A stretch of DNA of 64,000 nt from Sphingopyxis sp. OPL5 (GCF_003797775.2 NZ_CP060725.1:372001-436000), one strand, 5' to 3'. Positions 51,566-61,430 are shown, counted from the first letter of the stretch. Notes: generated from the letters alone by a model not told the origin. Program-made: numbers and translations.

Positions 51566-51810
51566 GCAGTTCGATCGCGCGAGCCGTCCGACCTCGTTAT
51601 CCTGCTGCCTTGGCCCGCACATGCGACAAGACAATCAGCAAGCGCTCTTTAGCGCGTTAACCGCTTGTGGCCATTTAAGAACGGTCCGGTTTTGGCGGGA
51701 GACCGAGAGAGGCGGACATCCGCGGCGCGCCGGATAGCCACGACCGGAAGCGACCGATTGCGGACACCGGCTTTGTATGTATCCTCCACTATATGTTTGG
51801 GGAGCGACCG

Positions 51811-52278
51811 ATGATCGGGAGGCGGAAGGCAATCACAGCGGTGGCGTGCGCCACGTTTATGCCGGGAACGGCAATGTCCTGTCAGATATCATCGCCTCGC
51901 CCAGACCCTGTATTTGATAGGCAGGCGCAAGAAAAACGTTTGAGACTCGTCGAAAGGTTTTTTGAGAAGATCGGTCAAGCGGGGTCGTTCGAAGAAATCG
52001 AGCGCTCGACCGAGAGCATGCGACGGGCCAGTTTTCGGTGGCCCGCTCCGCAACCGTTTCAACTGCTGGAAGCCACGCCAGTGGGCGATCTGGTGATCGC
52101 GCGCGCACGAGGGATTGAAGCCACACCCGAGAATGAGTGCAATCCGTTCGTCACGGTCCACGCTTATTACTCGTTCCATTTCGACCAAGACCAGATCGCT
52201 CTGATGAATATGATTAGTTATGGCGCTCTGTGGCCGGCCCAAGAGATACCGGAGGCTATTTTTCTGGAACGAGACTAA
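51811..52278 (+). CDS. Exported protein of unknown function
   Basis: ATG 51811, after GGGGAG, gives 155 residues. The N-terminus MIGRRKAITAVACATFMPGT is a signal peptide with an Arg-Arg, possibly Tat-type, but lacks a clear motif. The rest is charged (RLVERFFEKIGQAGSFEEIER; WPAPQPFQLLEATPVGDLVIARARG). No family is recognised. The base composition is less GC-rich than its neighbours, a possible sign of acquired DNA. Confidence 0.55.
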   Translation: MIGRRKAITAVACATFMPGTAMSCQISSPRPDPVFDRQAQEKRLRLVERFFEKIGQAGSFEEIERSTESMRRASFRWPAPQPFQLLEATPVGDLVIARARGIEATPENECNPFVTVHAYYSFHFDQDQIALMNMISYGALWPAQEIPEAIFLERD

Positions 52279-52464
52279 CTCGCTCTTGAGCAGCCGACTG
52301 TTGCATCCGCTTGCCATCCCATTCAGCCACCTGTTCGCTGCGAGCCAGCGCCGACGCTTGACCTGGCCGGTAGCAGACTGGCGGATTCAAGACCAAATTT
52401 GCTCTCAGCGGACGTTTGGAGGGCGACCTGAACTCATAACGCACTGCGAGCACCCGAACTCCCG

Positions 52465-55290
52465 CTACCGCACGCCCCGGTCGGTGGTCCCGACAAACAC
52501 GAGCGGCGCCCAAACCGCCGGAGACGAGGTATCGTCTTTTGCGCGAAGCGCCAGTATCGCCTGCCGGAACGCAGCCCCCGGAGCGCCGGGATGCTTTTCG
52601 ATGCCTGCAAAGAGATGCGTGACGATTTCGGCCCCGGCCTCATCGTCGAGCGGCCAGTGCGACACCAGAAGCGAACCCGCGCCAGCATAAAAGAAAGACT
52701 GCGCCAAGCCCGACAGCCCGTCCGCTTCGGCGCTGCCGTTCGAACTTGCCGTGTTGCACGCCGACAGTACGACGATATCCGCTGCGAGCTTCAGTTGCGC
52801 GGCTTCCGAGGCGGTGAGAAGACCATCGTCCCTGTCGGACTGCGCCCCCGCTAATGGCGGCGTGAAGACGAGACCCGGCTCGCCATCGAGCCCCGTCTCG
52901 CTCGCCAGCAGACCGTGCGTCGAAAAAAGGACATAGCGTGCATCGGCCAGACCGGGATTCGACTTGACCGATCCCTCGGTCGCCGCGGAGCCCATAAGAG
53001 CAATGGTCTGTCCGGGATCGAATATCGATCGCACGCCCTCGATCTCGCGGCGCGTACCTGGAAGCGAAGGCATCGCCATGATCCGGGCCGGGTCCGCTAT
53101 GCCACGCTGGAACAGTTCCGAATATTCCACGATACCGCGGTCGTCGCCCGGATGACCCTTGAGCGCCGGATCGCCCGCAGCGAACAGGATCGTCTGCGAT
53201 GGCGGACGATTGCGTCCGGGTCCAGGGCCGCAACCGGCCGGGCGATCACCCGCAGGCCGAAGCAGGCAACGCAACGAGTAAAGGCTTGAAACCGACGGCA
53301 GCGTCGAAATCTAGTAACGATCGATCAGAAATTGCGGCTTCTGCGTGTCGGCGCCGGCTATGACGAGCAAGGTCAACGGCAGGCTGCTCAGCGGACCTGG
53401 CGTCACGGTCATCAGACGTGTTGCGCCGCCGAGGGACGTTTCGATGGGCGCAATGAGCTCCTGATACAGATTGCGCGCAAGCTGCTCGTCGAAATTGTCG
53501 ACGCTCCCGGCCCAGCGCTCGCGAAGGTCGCGCTTGATCTGACCGCGCAGCCGCTCAACACTCTTCGCCAAGGCATCGCGGGTCAGGGTCGAACGATGCC
53601 ATGTAAATCCCGAGAGCGTCAGAACAAAGACCGACGTGCCCCGCTCGTCAGAAAGGAAGAAGAGAACGGCCTCGTCCTTGTCGAGCAGCGCCTGCAACCG
53701 TTCGGCGGCGATCGGCCGAGGCTTGACGAGCTGATCATAGGCGGGGTCGATCGCGGCGATCTCCTCGGTCGACATCTCGTCCATCACGGCATCAACGTCG
53801 CGCAAATAGAATCTTCCGAGCAACTCGCGATCGGTATCGGGGCTGCCGGGAACCGATAGCCATTGCGCGATCTCGCGGTTGAGCGACGCAACGCTCGCGC
53901 GCACCTCCTCGCGGAACCGCTCCCTTTCCGCGACCGGGCCGTCGCTGCGCGATGTGCGTGCCGAAACCTTGGCGAGTGTCGCCGCGGTCTCGCCGATCGA
54001 CGACCATTGGGCCGCCTCGAACGCTTCTCCGCGCGTGAGCGAGCTCGCCGCTTCGGGAAGAAGGGCGCCGAGCAGTCCCTCAAAGACGGGACGGTAGCGC
54101 CGGACGGCGCGCACAAGCCCCTCGGTTGTGTCGGCCGCCTCGACCCGCGCCACCGCGCCTGAGACGGCCTGCCGATATTCGGCCGCGGCATCGGCGCGCT
54201 GCGCCGGATCGAGTGCGAGGATGGCAGCGCCGCGCGCCGCATGCGCATCGATGCGCCGGTCGTCGCTCCTGTCCCAGGTCGTATCGACGACCGGCATTGC
54301 CTCGGCGAGAATCGGGTCGCCTTCGTTAGCGCGCCCCTCAGCGACGAGCGCAGCGCCGAGCCGGGTCAGAAATTCGAGACGCGACGCGCCTCGCCCGCCG
54401 CGGAGCAGGTCCGGCTCGGCATCGAAGCGCGCCACCGCCTTTGCCATGTTCCCGCTCCGCGCGAGAAAAGCGATCTCGTCGCGGGCGAGGCGACCCCGGA
54501 CTGCCGCCCAGTCATCGGGGTCCCATCCCTCACCTTTGTGCTCGCGTTCCCATTCATACCCGGCCGCCGCCTCGATATAATCCGCAGCGCCACCGGCCGC
54601 TTCGCCCGGCACCAGCGCCGCAACCGCCAGAAAATCGGGGAGCGCGCGTTTAGCTTCGGGGGAGCCCATCATGGCCAACGTCGAGAGCAGGCTGTCGGCG
54701 GCAGCGAGATAACCGCGCGCCTCCTCATTGCGGCCCTGCAGCGCAAGGTTGCGGGTCAACCGCAGGAGCGACGTGCGGAGCGCCGCATCGGAGAGTCGCT
54801 CGGTTCCCTGGAACTCCATCGCCCGCACGATGTTGTATCGCAGCCCGTCCCGCAAATACTGCTCGCCTTCTACCGGCCGGCCGTAGAGCGACAGCATCTC
54901 GCCGAGGTTGCCGAACGCCGACGCGAAGATCGGCCCATCGAAGCCCTTTAGCCTGTTCACCTGGGCGTGGAGGAGGCGCGCGGTGCGAAGGGCCATGCCT
55001 TCGCGCTTTTCGTCGCGATCGAAATCACCATGATCCACCGCCCAGGCGGTCAGCGCATCGCTTTGCAAGGCGAGCAGTCCGACGCAAGGATCGGACCCCT
55101 TGCCCGCGACGCAAGCTTCATGCTCGCGGCGTGCCAAAGTCATCGCCTCGTCATAGCGTTTGGCGGCGAGCGCATCGTTCAGCTCGGCACTCGCGGGAAC
55201 GGGGTCGACGGACAGCTTGGCGGAAACCTCGGGCGCGGCCAAGGCAAGCGCCGCGAAGAGCAACCATGATTTGCACCGGATCAATTGCAC
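52465..55290 (-). pseudogene. CHAT-domain (caspase-like) exported protein, split by an in-frame amber codon
   Basis: GTG 55290 opens a signal peptide (RCKSWLLFAALALAAPEVSA) and a long helical, TPR-like part. The C-terminal CHAT domain starts near codon 620 (LPLTLLVIAGAD, KPQFLIDRY). At codon 660 (TAG, 53311-53313) the frame stops, then continues in the same frame with ISTLPSVSSLY and the catalytic His 792 (LFSTHGLL) and Cys 845 (VVLSACNTAS). Normal CHAT genes are uninterrupted here. The cut removes both catalytic residues. It may be a recent nonsense change, a sequence error or a recoded stop. Total length would be 941 codons. Confidence 0.75.
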
Positions 55291-55450
55291 GCCCCCTGCC
55301 CTAGCGCGACCCCTGACCGACCTACCGCGGCGCGCGGAGGACGCAAGCAAGATCGCTGCGCCTTACCGGCCTCGCGATCGCCGCCTCGGGCGCCAAAGCA
55401 GTTTTCGAACACCCGCAACCGATATGTGCAAGCTAGGCAGCGGCAGACGG

Positions 55451-56575
55451 CTACATTCCGGGTACGGCTCCGCCCGTCAGCGCTTCTTGCACGCAGGCCT
55501 GCTGGAAAGCGCGTGCGGCGCCCGGATCGGCGCGAGCGAGCGCCGTGACCGCCGACGTGGCCGCGGCGCGGCGTTCCTCGGAGAAATCCTCCGTCCGGAT
55601 GTTCCACCAGTCGCGCACCTGCCAGCTCGGCCCCGATACCTGTCCCTCGGCGGCGAGCTGGCCGACGAACATTTCCACATGCGCGCGGCAGACGGCCTCG
55701 TGGGCGCCGCTCTCGCTGCCGGATGGCGCCCAAGCGGTCCGCTGCGCGCGTTGCGCGCGGTAGCGCGCGAGCAGCGTGCGGCCGTCGATTGCGGCCACAT
55801 GCTTCACCTGCCGGGCTGGATCGCGACGGCAGATCATTCTCAGACTATGGTCTGCAAGGTCGTTAGCCGGCTTCGCGGCCTCACCCTCGCCGAACGACCG
55901 CAGCTTCGCGCCTGAACTCGAGAAGGCGGCGCCCTCGAGCAGCTGCGACTTGAGCGTAAGGCAGTCGGCGCGGTAGGTCGCCGTCGTAAACGCCGCGCCG
56001 TCGGCATCGTCCTGCGGCAGCGTGAAGGCGGCCGCGAAATCGAGCGTCGCGTTGCCGCGGTCGACCCAATGGAGATCGAAATATTTGGCGCCGTTCGGAC
56101 CCAGTGTGTCCGGCACGGCAACGGCAACCCCAGCTTTCGCAAGAAGCGCTTCAAGCTCTTTGCCGAGCGCCCTGGCTTCGTCATCAGAAGCCCCCGCCAA
56201 TGCTAGCCGATACTGCCCCTCGGCACCATCGGGCAAGCCGAGCGCGACGTAAGCGCGTGCCAGATCGCGATGCCACTCAGGCAGGATCGCGAGCATATGA
56301 TGGCGCGGGGCCACCAGCGTTTCGAGGATGCCCGCCGCTTCGGCGGGGTGACCCGCGTCGATCGCTTGCGCTGCGATCCGAGCGGCGGCGGCATCCCTGT
56401 CGGCCTGGCTGCCGTCAACGGCTGGAGGCACGGAAGCACCGACTTCCACGGAAGGGCCGACGACCGCGAGGAGGAACCCGGCGATGACATGCCGGCAATG
56501 GGTCGCGCCTCGCTTCGCCTGATGCCTCACAAGGTGAGCCTTTTTCCCGCCCGGCTGCGGCGCATCCATTCTCAT
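55451..56575 (-). CDS. Exported protein preceding the CHAT gene
   Basis: From ATG 56575, with GGGGGA upstream, the protein has 374 residues. A hydrophobic segment (HVIAGFLLAVVGPSVEVGASV) near residue 30-50 is a likely signal peptide or anchor. The middle (about 60-140) is helical and TPR-like (AAARIAAQAIDAGHPAEAAG). The C-terminal part has no recognised motif. It lies 160 nt before the CHAT gene on the same strand, so the pair may act together in the periplasm. Confidence 0.65.
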   Translation of the reverse strand: MRMDAPQPGGKKAHLVRHQAKRGATHCRHVIAGFLLAVVGPSVEVGASVPPAVDGSQADRDAAAARIAAQAIDAGHPAEAAGILETLVAPRHHMLAILPEWHRDLARAYVALGLPDGAEGQYRLALAGASDDEARALGKELEALLAKAGVAVAVPDTLGPNGAKYFDLHWVDRGNATLDFAAAFTLPQDDADGAAFTTATYRADCLTLKSQLLEGAAFSSSGAKLRSFGEGEAAKPANDLADHSLRMICRRDPARQVKHVAAIDGRTLLARYRAQRAQRTAWAPSGSESGAHEAVCRAHVEMFVGQLAAEGQVSGPSWQVRDWWNIRTEDFSEERRAAATSAVTALARADPGAARAFQQACVQEALTGGAVPGM

Positions 56576-56786
56576 CACCGATCCCCCATGATCGTACTGC
56601 CCTGGTTCCCTCACCCGCGCCCGCTTCTCGCATCGCGGCCGACAGAACAAAAAGATCGGAAACCTTTCATTGGAGCAAGCTGGTTCGCCTGTTTTGCGGC
56701 GAGAACTCACATGCAAAAATCAGGCCGGATTTGACGTGAGCGCTGTCGTTTGCCGCGCAGCGACTAGCCTTCGCATCTTTCATCGC

Positions 56787-57242
56787 TCACTTGCGATATT
56801 GCCATTGATATTCGGGAATATTGCCTTTGCGAAGGAAAGCGGCGGTCCAGAAATTGATCGTCAATCCAGGCTTGCCGTCATAGGCTGCCGACTGCACGAA
56901 AGCGTGCGTGGGACAAGCTATGGTGTCCGACCGCGAGGTGTCGATCAACTCGAGGCATTGCCCGACGAACCGAGCCGACTTGGGTCCGGTCGATTCCACG
57001 TCCGTGATGCGAGCGATGACGGTTCCAGCAGGTGCCGCGATCTTCTTGAGGTAAGGATCAACGGTGTCGTTCTCCACGATAGTCACAACGCCATTTGCCA
57101 CGGACAGCTTGATCTTGTGGTCGACGCCATACCATTCGCCATCGATCGCCTTGACCGGATTTGCCGGCAAGTCAGGCACCGTCTGAGCCTGCGCCGGTAC
57201 TGCCATCAGCGCCAACGCCACCATCATATTCGCAGTTCGCAT
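56787..57242 (-). CDS. Secreted hypothetical protein
   Basis: ATG 57242, after GGGGAA, gives 151 residues with a clear signal peptide (MRTANMMVALALMAVPAQAQ). The mature part has IDGEWYGVDHKIKLSVANG, several beta strands, and Cys residues in FVGQCLELIDTSRSDTIACPT that could form a disulphide. No family is recognised. It is probably periplasmic. Confidence 0.65.
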   Translation of the reverse strand: MRTANMMVALALMAVPAQAQTVPDLPANPVKAIDGEWYGVDHKIKLSVANGVVTIVENDTVDPYLKKIAAPAGTVIARITDVESTGPKSARFVGQCLELIDTSRSDTIACPTHAFVQSAAYDGKPGLTINFWTAAFLRKGNIPEYQWQYRK

Positions 57243-57482
57243 CTGTTTTCCCCCGTTTTGAGAATTGAGGCTGCAGCATTCCGCCCAGCCTGGCAATAGC
57301 CGCGATCATTGAGAGGGTCGCAGTGCTTCCTTCGACACACAATTTGGCCCGTCGCCTCCCATGAGCGACGAACGGTTGGGCGCATCTCGTGCCTCTCCGC
57401 AACCTTTTGTTAACCTCGAAACCGCATTTTTGCCGCGGGGGGGCACTCATACGGCAGCAGCCGAGCGAATGGAGAGTTCGCA

Positions 57483-57764
57483 GTGCTCGAATTTACGACG
57501 AGGCCGACATCGGTCGCCGGGCCGGTCGGGCCGCTGACAATCGACGATCTGCCTTCATCGACGGCAGGCTATTGGGTCGCGCGCCGCAAGGCGGAGTTGC
57601 TTGCCGCGATCGATGGCGGACTGATCGGGCTGGCCGACGCCTGCGCAAGATACCGCCTCAGCGGCGAAGAGCTGGAATCGTGGCGCCGCACTATCGACCG
57701 CGCGGGCATAGCCGGTCTGCGCGTGACGAAGGCACCTCGCCCGCGGGATCAGACTGTCGGATAG
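57483..57764 (+). CDS. SciP-like (DUF1153) transcription regulator
   Basis: From GTG 57483 the protein has 93 residues: GPLTIDDLPSSTAGYWVARR, KAELLAAIDGGLIGLADACA, RYRLSGEELESWRRTIDRAG. The DUF1153 pattern matches Caulobacter SciP, the CtrA inhibitor, which binds DNA by a helix-turn-helix. The usual R-x-x-x-Y ending is replaced by a Pro/Arg-rich tail, so this may be a paralogue of the main sciP. A strong terminator follows. Confidence 0.8.
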   Translation: MLEFTTRPTSVAGPVGPLTIDDLPSSTAGYWVARRKAELLAAIDGGLIGLADACARYRLSGEELESWRRTIDRAGIAGLRVTKAPRPRDQTVG

Positions 57765-57809
57765 ATTCTTCGTCACCGCCCGCACCCCCACTGCGTGCGG
57801 TGTCCAAGG

Positions 57810-57849
57810 GGACGGCGCGAGCAGACTGGTCCCTCTCGCGCCGTCCTTT
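57810..57849. terminator. Bidirectional terminator hairpin
   Basis: GGACGGCGCGAG (57810-57821) and CTCGCGCCGTCC (57835-57846) form a 12-base perfect stem with a 13-base loop between convergent genes. TTT follows on the plus strand. Confidence 0.7.
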
Positions 57850-57853
57850 CACA

Positions 57854-58228
57854 TCAGCGGCATTTCAGTTCACCGCGATCGATAGCCCGCCCGAGCAGCC
57901 CGCCGCCGGCCGCGCCGATGATCGTGCCGACCGTGCGGTCACGCCCGCCATCGAGTTCGCGCCCGACGAGCGCACCGACGGCGGCGCCAATGATCAATCC
58001 GGTCGTGCCATTCTCGCGGCGGCAGTGGTAGCGGCCATCCTTGCTCCGCCAAATGCGATCATTGTGCGAAATGCGGCGAGGCTCGTAATAGCGCCCATAT
58101 CCGTCATAGAGGCCACGATCCTTGGCGCGCTTGCCGTGCGCCGGCGCCCAGGGCGGCGGATCCGCCAGCGCCGGGCCGGCGGGAACGGCGAGCGCAGCGA
58201 GGACCGCAGCGGCGATATATTCTTTCAT
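57854..58228 (-). CDS. Glycine-zipper outer-membrane-type protein
   Basis: The 124-residue protein has a signal peptide (MKEYIAAAVLAALAVPAGPALA), a basic/aromatic middle and a C-terminal glycine zipper (TGLIIGAAVGALVGRELDGG, TVGTIIGAAGGGLLGRAIDRG). Two Gly-zipper helices of this type occur in small envelope proteins related to SlyB/RcnB neighbours. It probably sits in the outer membrane or periplasm. The role is unknown. Confidence 0.8.
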   Translation of the reverse strand: MKEYIAAAVLAALAVPAGPALADPPPWAPAHGKRAKDRGLYDGYGRYYEPRRISHNDRIWRSKDGRYHCRRENGTTGLIIGAAVGALVGRELDGGRDRTVGTIIGAAGGGLLGRAIDRGELKCR

Positions 58229-58388
58229 GACCCGTCTCCTTCAATCAGGCACCGGACGTAGCGGCGCGCAGCCGAACACCGGCTGAACAAACCGCATGAG
58301 CGGCCGATTGCCTACCGAACGGTTCCTATCTGAAGCAACCGGTGGTCGTCGTCCAATGCGCGCCAGGGCAGCTCTTTTGGCGCAGCGG

Positions 58389-58510
58389 TACAATAATTAC
58401 CCGGCCCTCGACATTATCTGCGCCGTGCGACCCAGGAGACCTCGTCCTTTCAGGAAACCGAGATCTTCATCTGACGCCCGCACGGTTTCGGCCGCGCGGG
58501 CGTCTTTTTT
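58389..58510 (+). ncRNA. Predicted small RNA, copy 1
   Basis: This noncoding segment has a -10-like TACAAT at 58389-58394, a stem-loop at about 58435-58467 (GAGAcCTCG pairing with CGAGaTCTT around TCCT-TTC-AGGA), and an intrinsic terminator: ACGCCCGC (58474-58481) and GCGGGCGT (58496-58503) followed by C and six T. A homologous copy lies at 59275-59396 with the same spacing of 85 bases from TACAAT to the terminator. Stem bases differ between copies but pairing is kept. The RNA would be about 110 nt. I do not recognise the family. Confidence 0.75.
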
Positions 58511-58794
58511 GGCGCTTGCCGGTTGGCGATTGGAATGGCCGATTGGGTCGGGCGGCTTTCAACTCCAATTCCAGATATGCGGACATTCCGTCGCAGTACG
58601 ACAGTGCCGTGGCCCATCGTTTCTTGGCGCGGCCTGATCGGTACACTGCGCTAGATCAATCTCGGACCTTTCTTCCGATCCCATTCGACAGCATTCGGTC
58701 CACCGGCATTTTTTGCGCGGGATGTCACAGCGGAAGAATCCCGCTCGTCAGGCATGGTGACGCCGATTTTGGCTCAGGAAGAAAGGAAGATCAG

Positions 58795-59241
58795 ATGAAC
58801 CGGTTGAATTGGTCCGAAGTGGCTCCCGCTGGAGCGAAGGCGCTCTACGGTGTGCACCATTATGTCACCACCAGCACGGCCCTGCCTGAAGAACTGATTC
58901 ACCTCGTCTTCCTCCGCGTCTCGCAGATCAACGGATGCGCTCACTGCATCGATCTGCATACCCGGGACCTTCTCAAGACCATGCCGATCGACAAGATCGC
59001 GCTGCTTCCGGTGTGGCATGAAGTCCCGCATCTGTTCCCAGACCAATATCGCGCGGCTTTGGCCTGGGCGGAGGAAGTCACGCGTGTCAGCGAGACCCAC
59101 GCTTCCGACGAGGCCTATTCAGCAGCAGCCGAGGCATTCGAGCCGAAAGACCTCGTGGACCTGACGATCGCGATCGCGGCGATGAACGCCTTCAACAGGC
59201 TTGGCGCACCATTCCGTCTTCCGGTTGCGGTCAAGCCCTGA
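58795..59241 (+). CDS. AhpD-like carboxymuconolactone decarboxylase-family protein
   Basis: From ATG 58795, with GAAAGGAAG upstream, the protein has 148 residues. It has LPEELIHLVFLRVSQINGCAHCIDLHTRDLL with the C-x-x-C-x-x-x-H active site of AhpD-type alkylhydroperoxidase proteins, then WHEVPHLFPDQYRAALAWAEEV. Such proteins reduce peroxides by a thiol pair. It lies between the two copies of the predicted small RNA; the second starts 33 nt after the stop. Confidence 0.88.
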   Translation: MNRLNWSEVAPAGAKALYGVHHYVTTSTALPEELIHLVFLRVSQINGCAHCIDLHTRDLLKTMPIDKIALLPVWHEVPHLFPDQYRAALAWAEEVTRVSETHASDEAYSAAAEAFEPKDLVDLTIAIAAMNAFNRLGAPFRLPVAVKP

Positions 59242-59274
59242 GGCGCGAGAGCTGCTCCCTTTTTGGCGTCGCGG

Positions 59275-59396
59275 TACAATATCAGGTCTACCAGCGAAGC
59301 TAGGCGCGCCATGCGACCCAAGAGAGCTCTTCCTTTCAGGAAACTCAGCTCTTTATCTTACGCCCGTCCGATTTCGATCGGGCGGGTGTTCTTTTT
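59275..59396 (+). ncRNA. Predicted small RNA, copy 2
   Basis: The second copy has TACAAT at 59275-59280, a stem-loop at about 59321-59353 (GAGAGCT pairing with AGCTCTT around the same TCCT-TTC-AGGA loop), and a terminator CGCCCG (59361-59366)/CGGGCG (59379-59384) with a T-rich end to 59396. The conserved stretch GCGGTACAATA and the block CCTTTCAGGAAAC are shared with copy 1, while the 29 bases between them are mostly different but of equal length. This indicates a duplicated, structure-conserved RNA. Confidence 0.75.
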
Positions 59397-59437
59397 CGGC
59401 AAATCGTTCGTTGTGGCCGACCGGAGACAGTCTGCTG

Positions 59438-59665
59438 ATGGCATCAGAATGCAAGGAGCTGCCATTAGGTCCGTTGCGGCAGATTGCAGCTCCGGCTTCG
59501 TTGGCGAGAATGGTCAGCGACGGTCCGGCGGTCTGGACAATTTACAGGTGCGACACTGCAAGTGCGCTTGGGTGCGAGGTCGCAACGTCAGCCGTTGAGG
59601 CACTGACCGAGACCGGGGGCTTGGTTTCTGAAGTGCAACAGGCCGTTTACCCACCGGGCGATTGA
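59438..59665 (+). CDS. Hypothetical protein
   Basis: The 75-residue frame starts MASECKELPLGPLRQIAAPA and includes MVSDGPAVWTIYRCDTASAL. No family is recognised and no good ribosome site is seen. It follows the second small RNA and converges with the LOV kinase gene (5 nt between stops), which supports a real boundary. Confidence 0.45.
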   Translation: MASECKELPLGPLRQIAAPASLARMVSDGPAVWTIYRCDTASALGCEVATSAVEALTETGGLVSEVQQAVYPPGD

Positions 59666-59670
59666 AACGA

Positions 59671-61368
59671 TCATTCCTCGGCAGCACCGAAGTCAGACGG
59701 GCGTCGCCGAGCAGAATTTTCATCCCTGTGCGCCAGCGCCTGTGCGATGCGATCGAGCAGGTCGGCCCGGCGATAGGGTTTGCCCAGCACGTCACGCTCG
59801 CTGCGAAGTGGTCCTTCGACGACTAAGTCCTCGTTATAGCCCGTGGTCATCAACACCGGCACTTGAGGCGCGAGCCGCCGGACTGCTTCCGCGAGCGCAA
59901 TGCCATCCAGGTTTCCGGGCATCACCAGGTCGGTGAACACAAGATCCACCATGTCTGTGGCAAGCAGATGCTCAAGCGCCACGAGACCCGCGTCACCATT
60001 CTCGGCGACCGTTACGCGATAACCAGCATCCTCGAGATTTTCGCGCGCCAGCGCGCGGACTTCGGCATCGTCTTCGACCAGGAGAATATGGGCCTCGCCG
60101 CGTTCGACAGACTGTTTCGGACCCGCAACCGGCAATTCGGCATCGTCAGATGTCGAGACGGGGAAAAGAATGCGTACGGTGGTGCCCTTGCCGACCTCGC
60201 TCTCGATTTCGAGCCGCCCCCGCGATTGCAGGACGAAGCCGCTCGCCATCGCAAGGCCCAGCCCTGTCCCCTTTCCGGTAGCCTTGGTCGTGAAAAACGG
60301 CTCCACCGCCCGCGCGATCACATGCTGCGCCATGCCTTCGCCCTCGTCGACTAGCTCGACCGAGATATAGTCACCCGGAGAAAGTCCCCGGGCCGGTGCA
60401 TCGCCGTTTAGATGGACCTTCGCCGTTGCAATCGTCAGGACGCCGCCTCCCGGCATCGCGTCGCGCGCGTTTAGCGCAATATTGAGGATCGCCATTTCGA
60501 GCTGCTCGGGATCGACGACCGCCTTTGGAAGGCCGCGCCGGAGCGACAGGTGCAGTTCGATGCGGCCGCCGAGCGAAGCCTCAAGCATGTCGGCGAAGCC
60601 ATTGATGCAATCGTTCACATCGACAGCCCTGGGCGTCAGCCTCGTCTTGCGCGCAAACGCGAGGAGCTGGCCCGTGAGCTTGGCGCCACGCTCCGCTGCG
60701 GCCCGCGCGCGTGCCAGATAGCCTCGCTGCTTTGCATCCTCGATACGGCTCCCGAGCAATTCGAGGTTGCCGTTCACGACCTGAAGCAGATTGTTGAAAT
60801 CATGCGCGAGCCCGGCGGTGAGCTGACCGATTGCCTCCATCTTTTGGGCCTGCTGCGACGCCTGTTCGCTCTCTCGCCGCCGCGTCACATCGAGCTGGCT
60901 TGCGAAGAAATGCAGAAGCTTGCCGCCAGTGTCATAAACCGGTCCGATAAAGACCGCATTCCAGAACGGCGTCCCATCGCGCTTGTAGTTCAATATCTCG
61001 AGGGCGATCGACTGGCGGTTCGCGACTGCAGACCGGAGGTCCGCGACAAGCTCGCGATCGGTTTGCGGCCCTTGCAGGAAACGGCAGTTCCGCCCGAGAA
61101 CCTCGGTCTCTTCATAGCCGGTCAGATCGAGGAAGGCCTTGTTCGCGAAGACGATCGGATTATCGGCAATGTTCGGATCGGTCAGGATCATCGGCATCCT
61201 GGTCATCTCGATTGCGGCGAAGAAGATATTGCTTCGCTCGTCGAGGCCAGAATGGGTCAGCGTGGTTTCGCGTCGATGATCGCCAAGAGTGGCCCCAGCC
61301 GAAGGTTCGGTCCCGCTCGCTCCGGCGTCGAGCTCCTCATGATCTGTCACGCGGTCAACAGCCTCCAT
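59671..61368 (-). CDS. LOV-domain hybrid histidine kinase
   Basis: The 565-residue protein has a LOV domain (about 45-160) with the flavin-binding signature GRNCRFLQ, photo-adduct Cys95, and the strand EILNYKRDGTPFWN. A HisKA domain follows (H189 in GLAHDFNNLL), then an ATPase domain (NIALNARDAMPGGG, GKGTGLGLA) and a C-terminal receiver (LLVEDDAEV, VFTDLVMPG, GKPYRRADL). It should sense blue light through FMN. It is cytosolic. It is divergent from the hybrid kinase at 61541, with two stress-like promoters between them. Confidence 0.9.
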   Translation of the reverse strand: MEAVDRVTDHEELDAGASGTEPSAGATLGDHRRETTLTHSGLDERSNIFFAAIEMTRMPMILTDPNIADNPIVFANKAFLDLTGYEETEVLGRNCRFLQGPQTDRELVADLRSAVANRQSIALEILNYKRDGTPFWNAVFIGPVYDTGGKLLHFFASQLDVTRRRESEQASQQAQKMEAIGQLTAGLAHDFNNLLQVVNGNLELLGSRIEDAKQRGYLARARAAAERGAKLTGQLLAFARKTRLTPRAVDVNDCINGFADMLEASLGGRIELHLSLRRGLPKAVVDPEQLEMAILNIALNARDAMPGGGVLTIATAKVHLNGDAPARGLSPGDYISVELVDEGEGMAQHVIARAVEPFFTTKATGKGTGLGLAMASGFVLQSRGRLEIESEVGKGTTVRILFPVSTSDDAELPVAGPKQSVERGEAHILLVEDDAEVRALARENLEDAGYRVTVAENGDAGLVALEHLLATDMVDLVFTDLVMPGNLDGIALAEAVRRLAPQVPVLMTTGYNEDLVVEGPLRSERDVLGKPYRRADLLDRIAQALAHRDENSARRRPSDFGAAEE

Positions 61369-61405
61369 TTCGCCCGCTTAGCGGGCGGCTCATCGTGATA
61401 CCCCA

Positions 61406-61430
61406 TACGCCCCCGTGCGGATTTTGTTGC
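61406..61430 (-). promoter_or_regulatory. Weak EcfG-like motif before the LOV kinase gene
   Basis: On the minus strand: GCAAC, 16 bases, CGTA, two mismatches, with the -10 ending 38 nt before the ATG at 61368. Confidence 0.3.
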
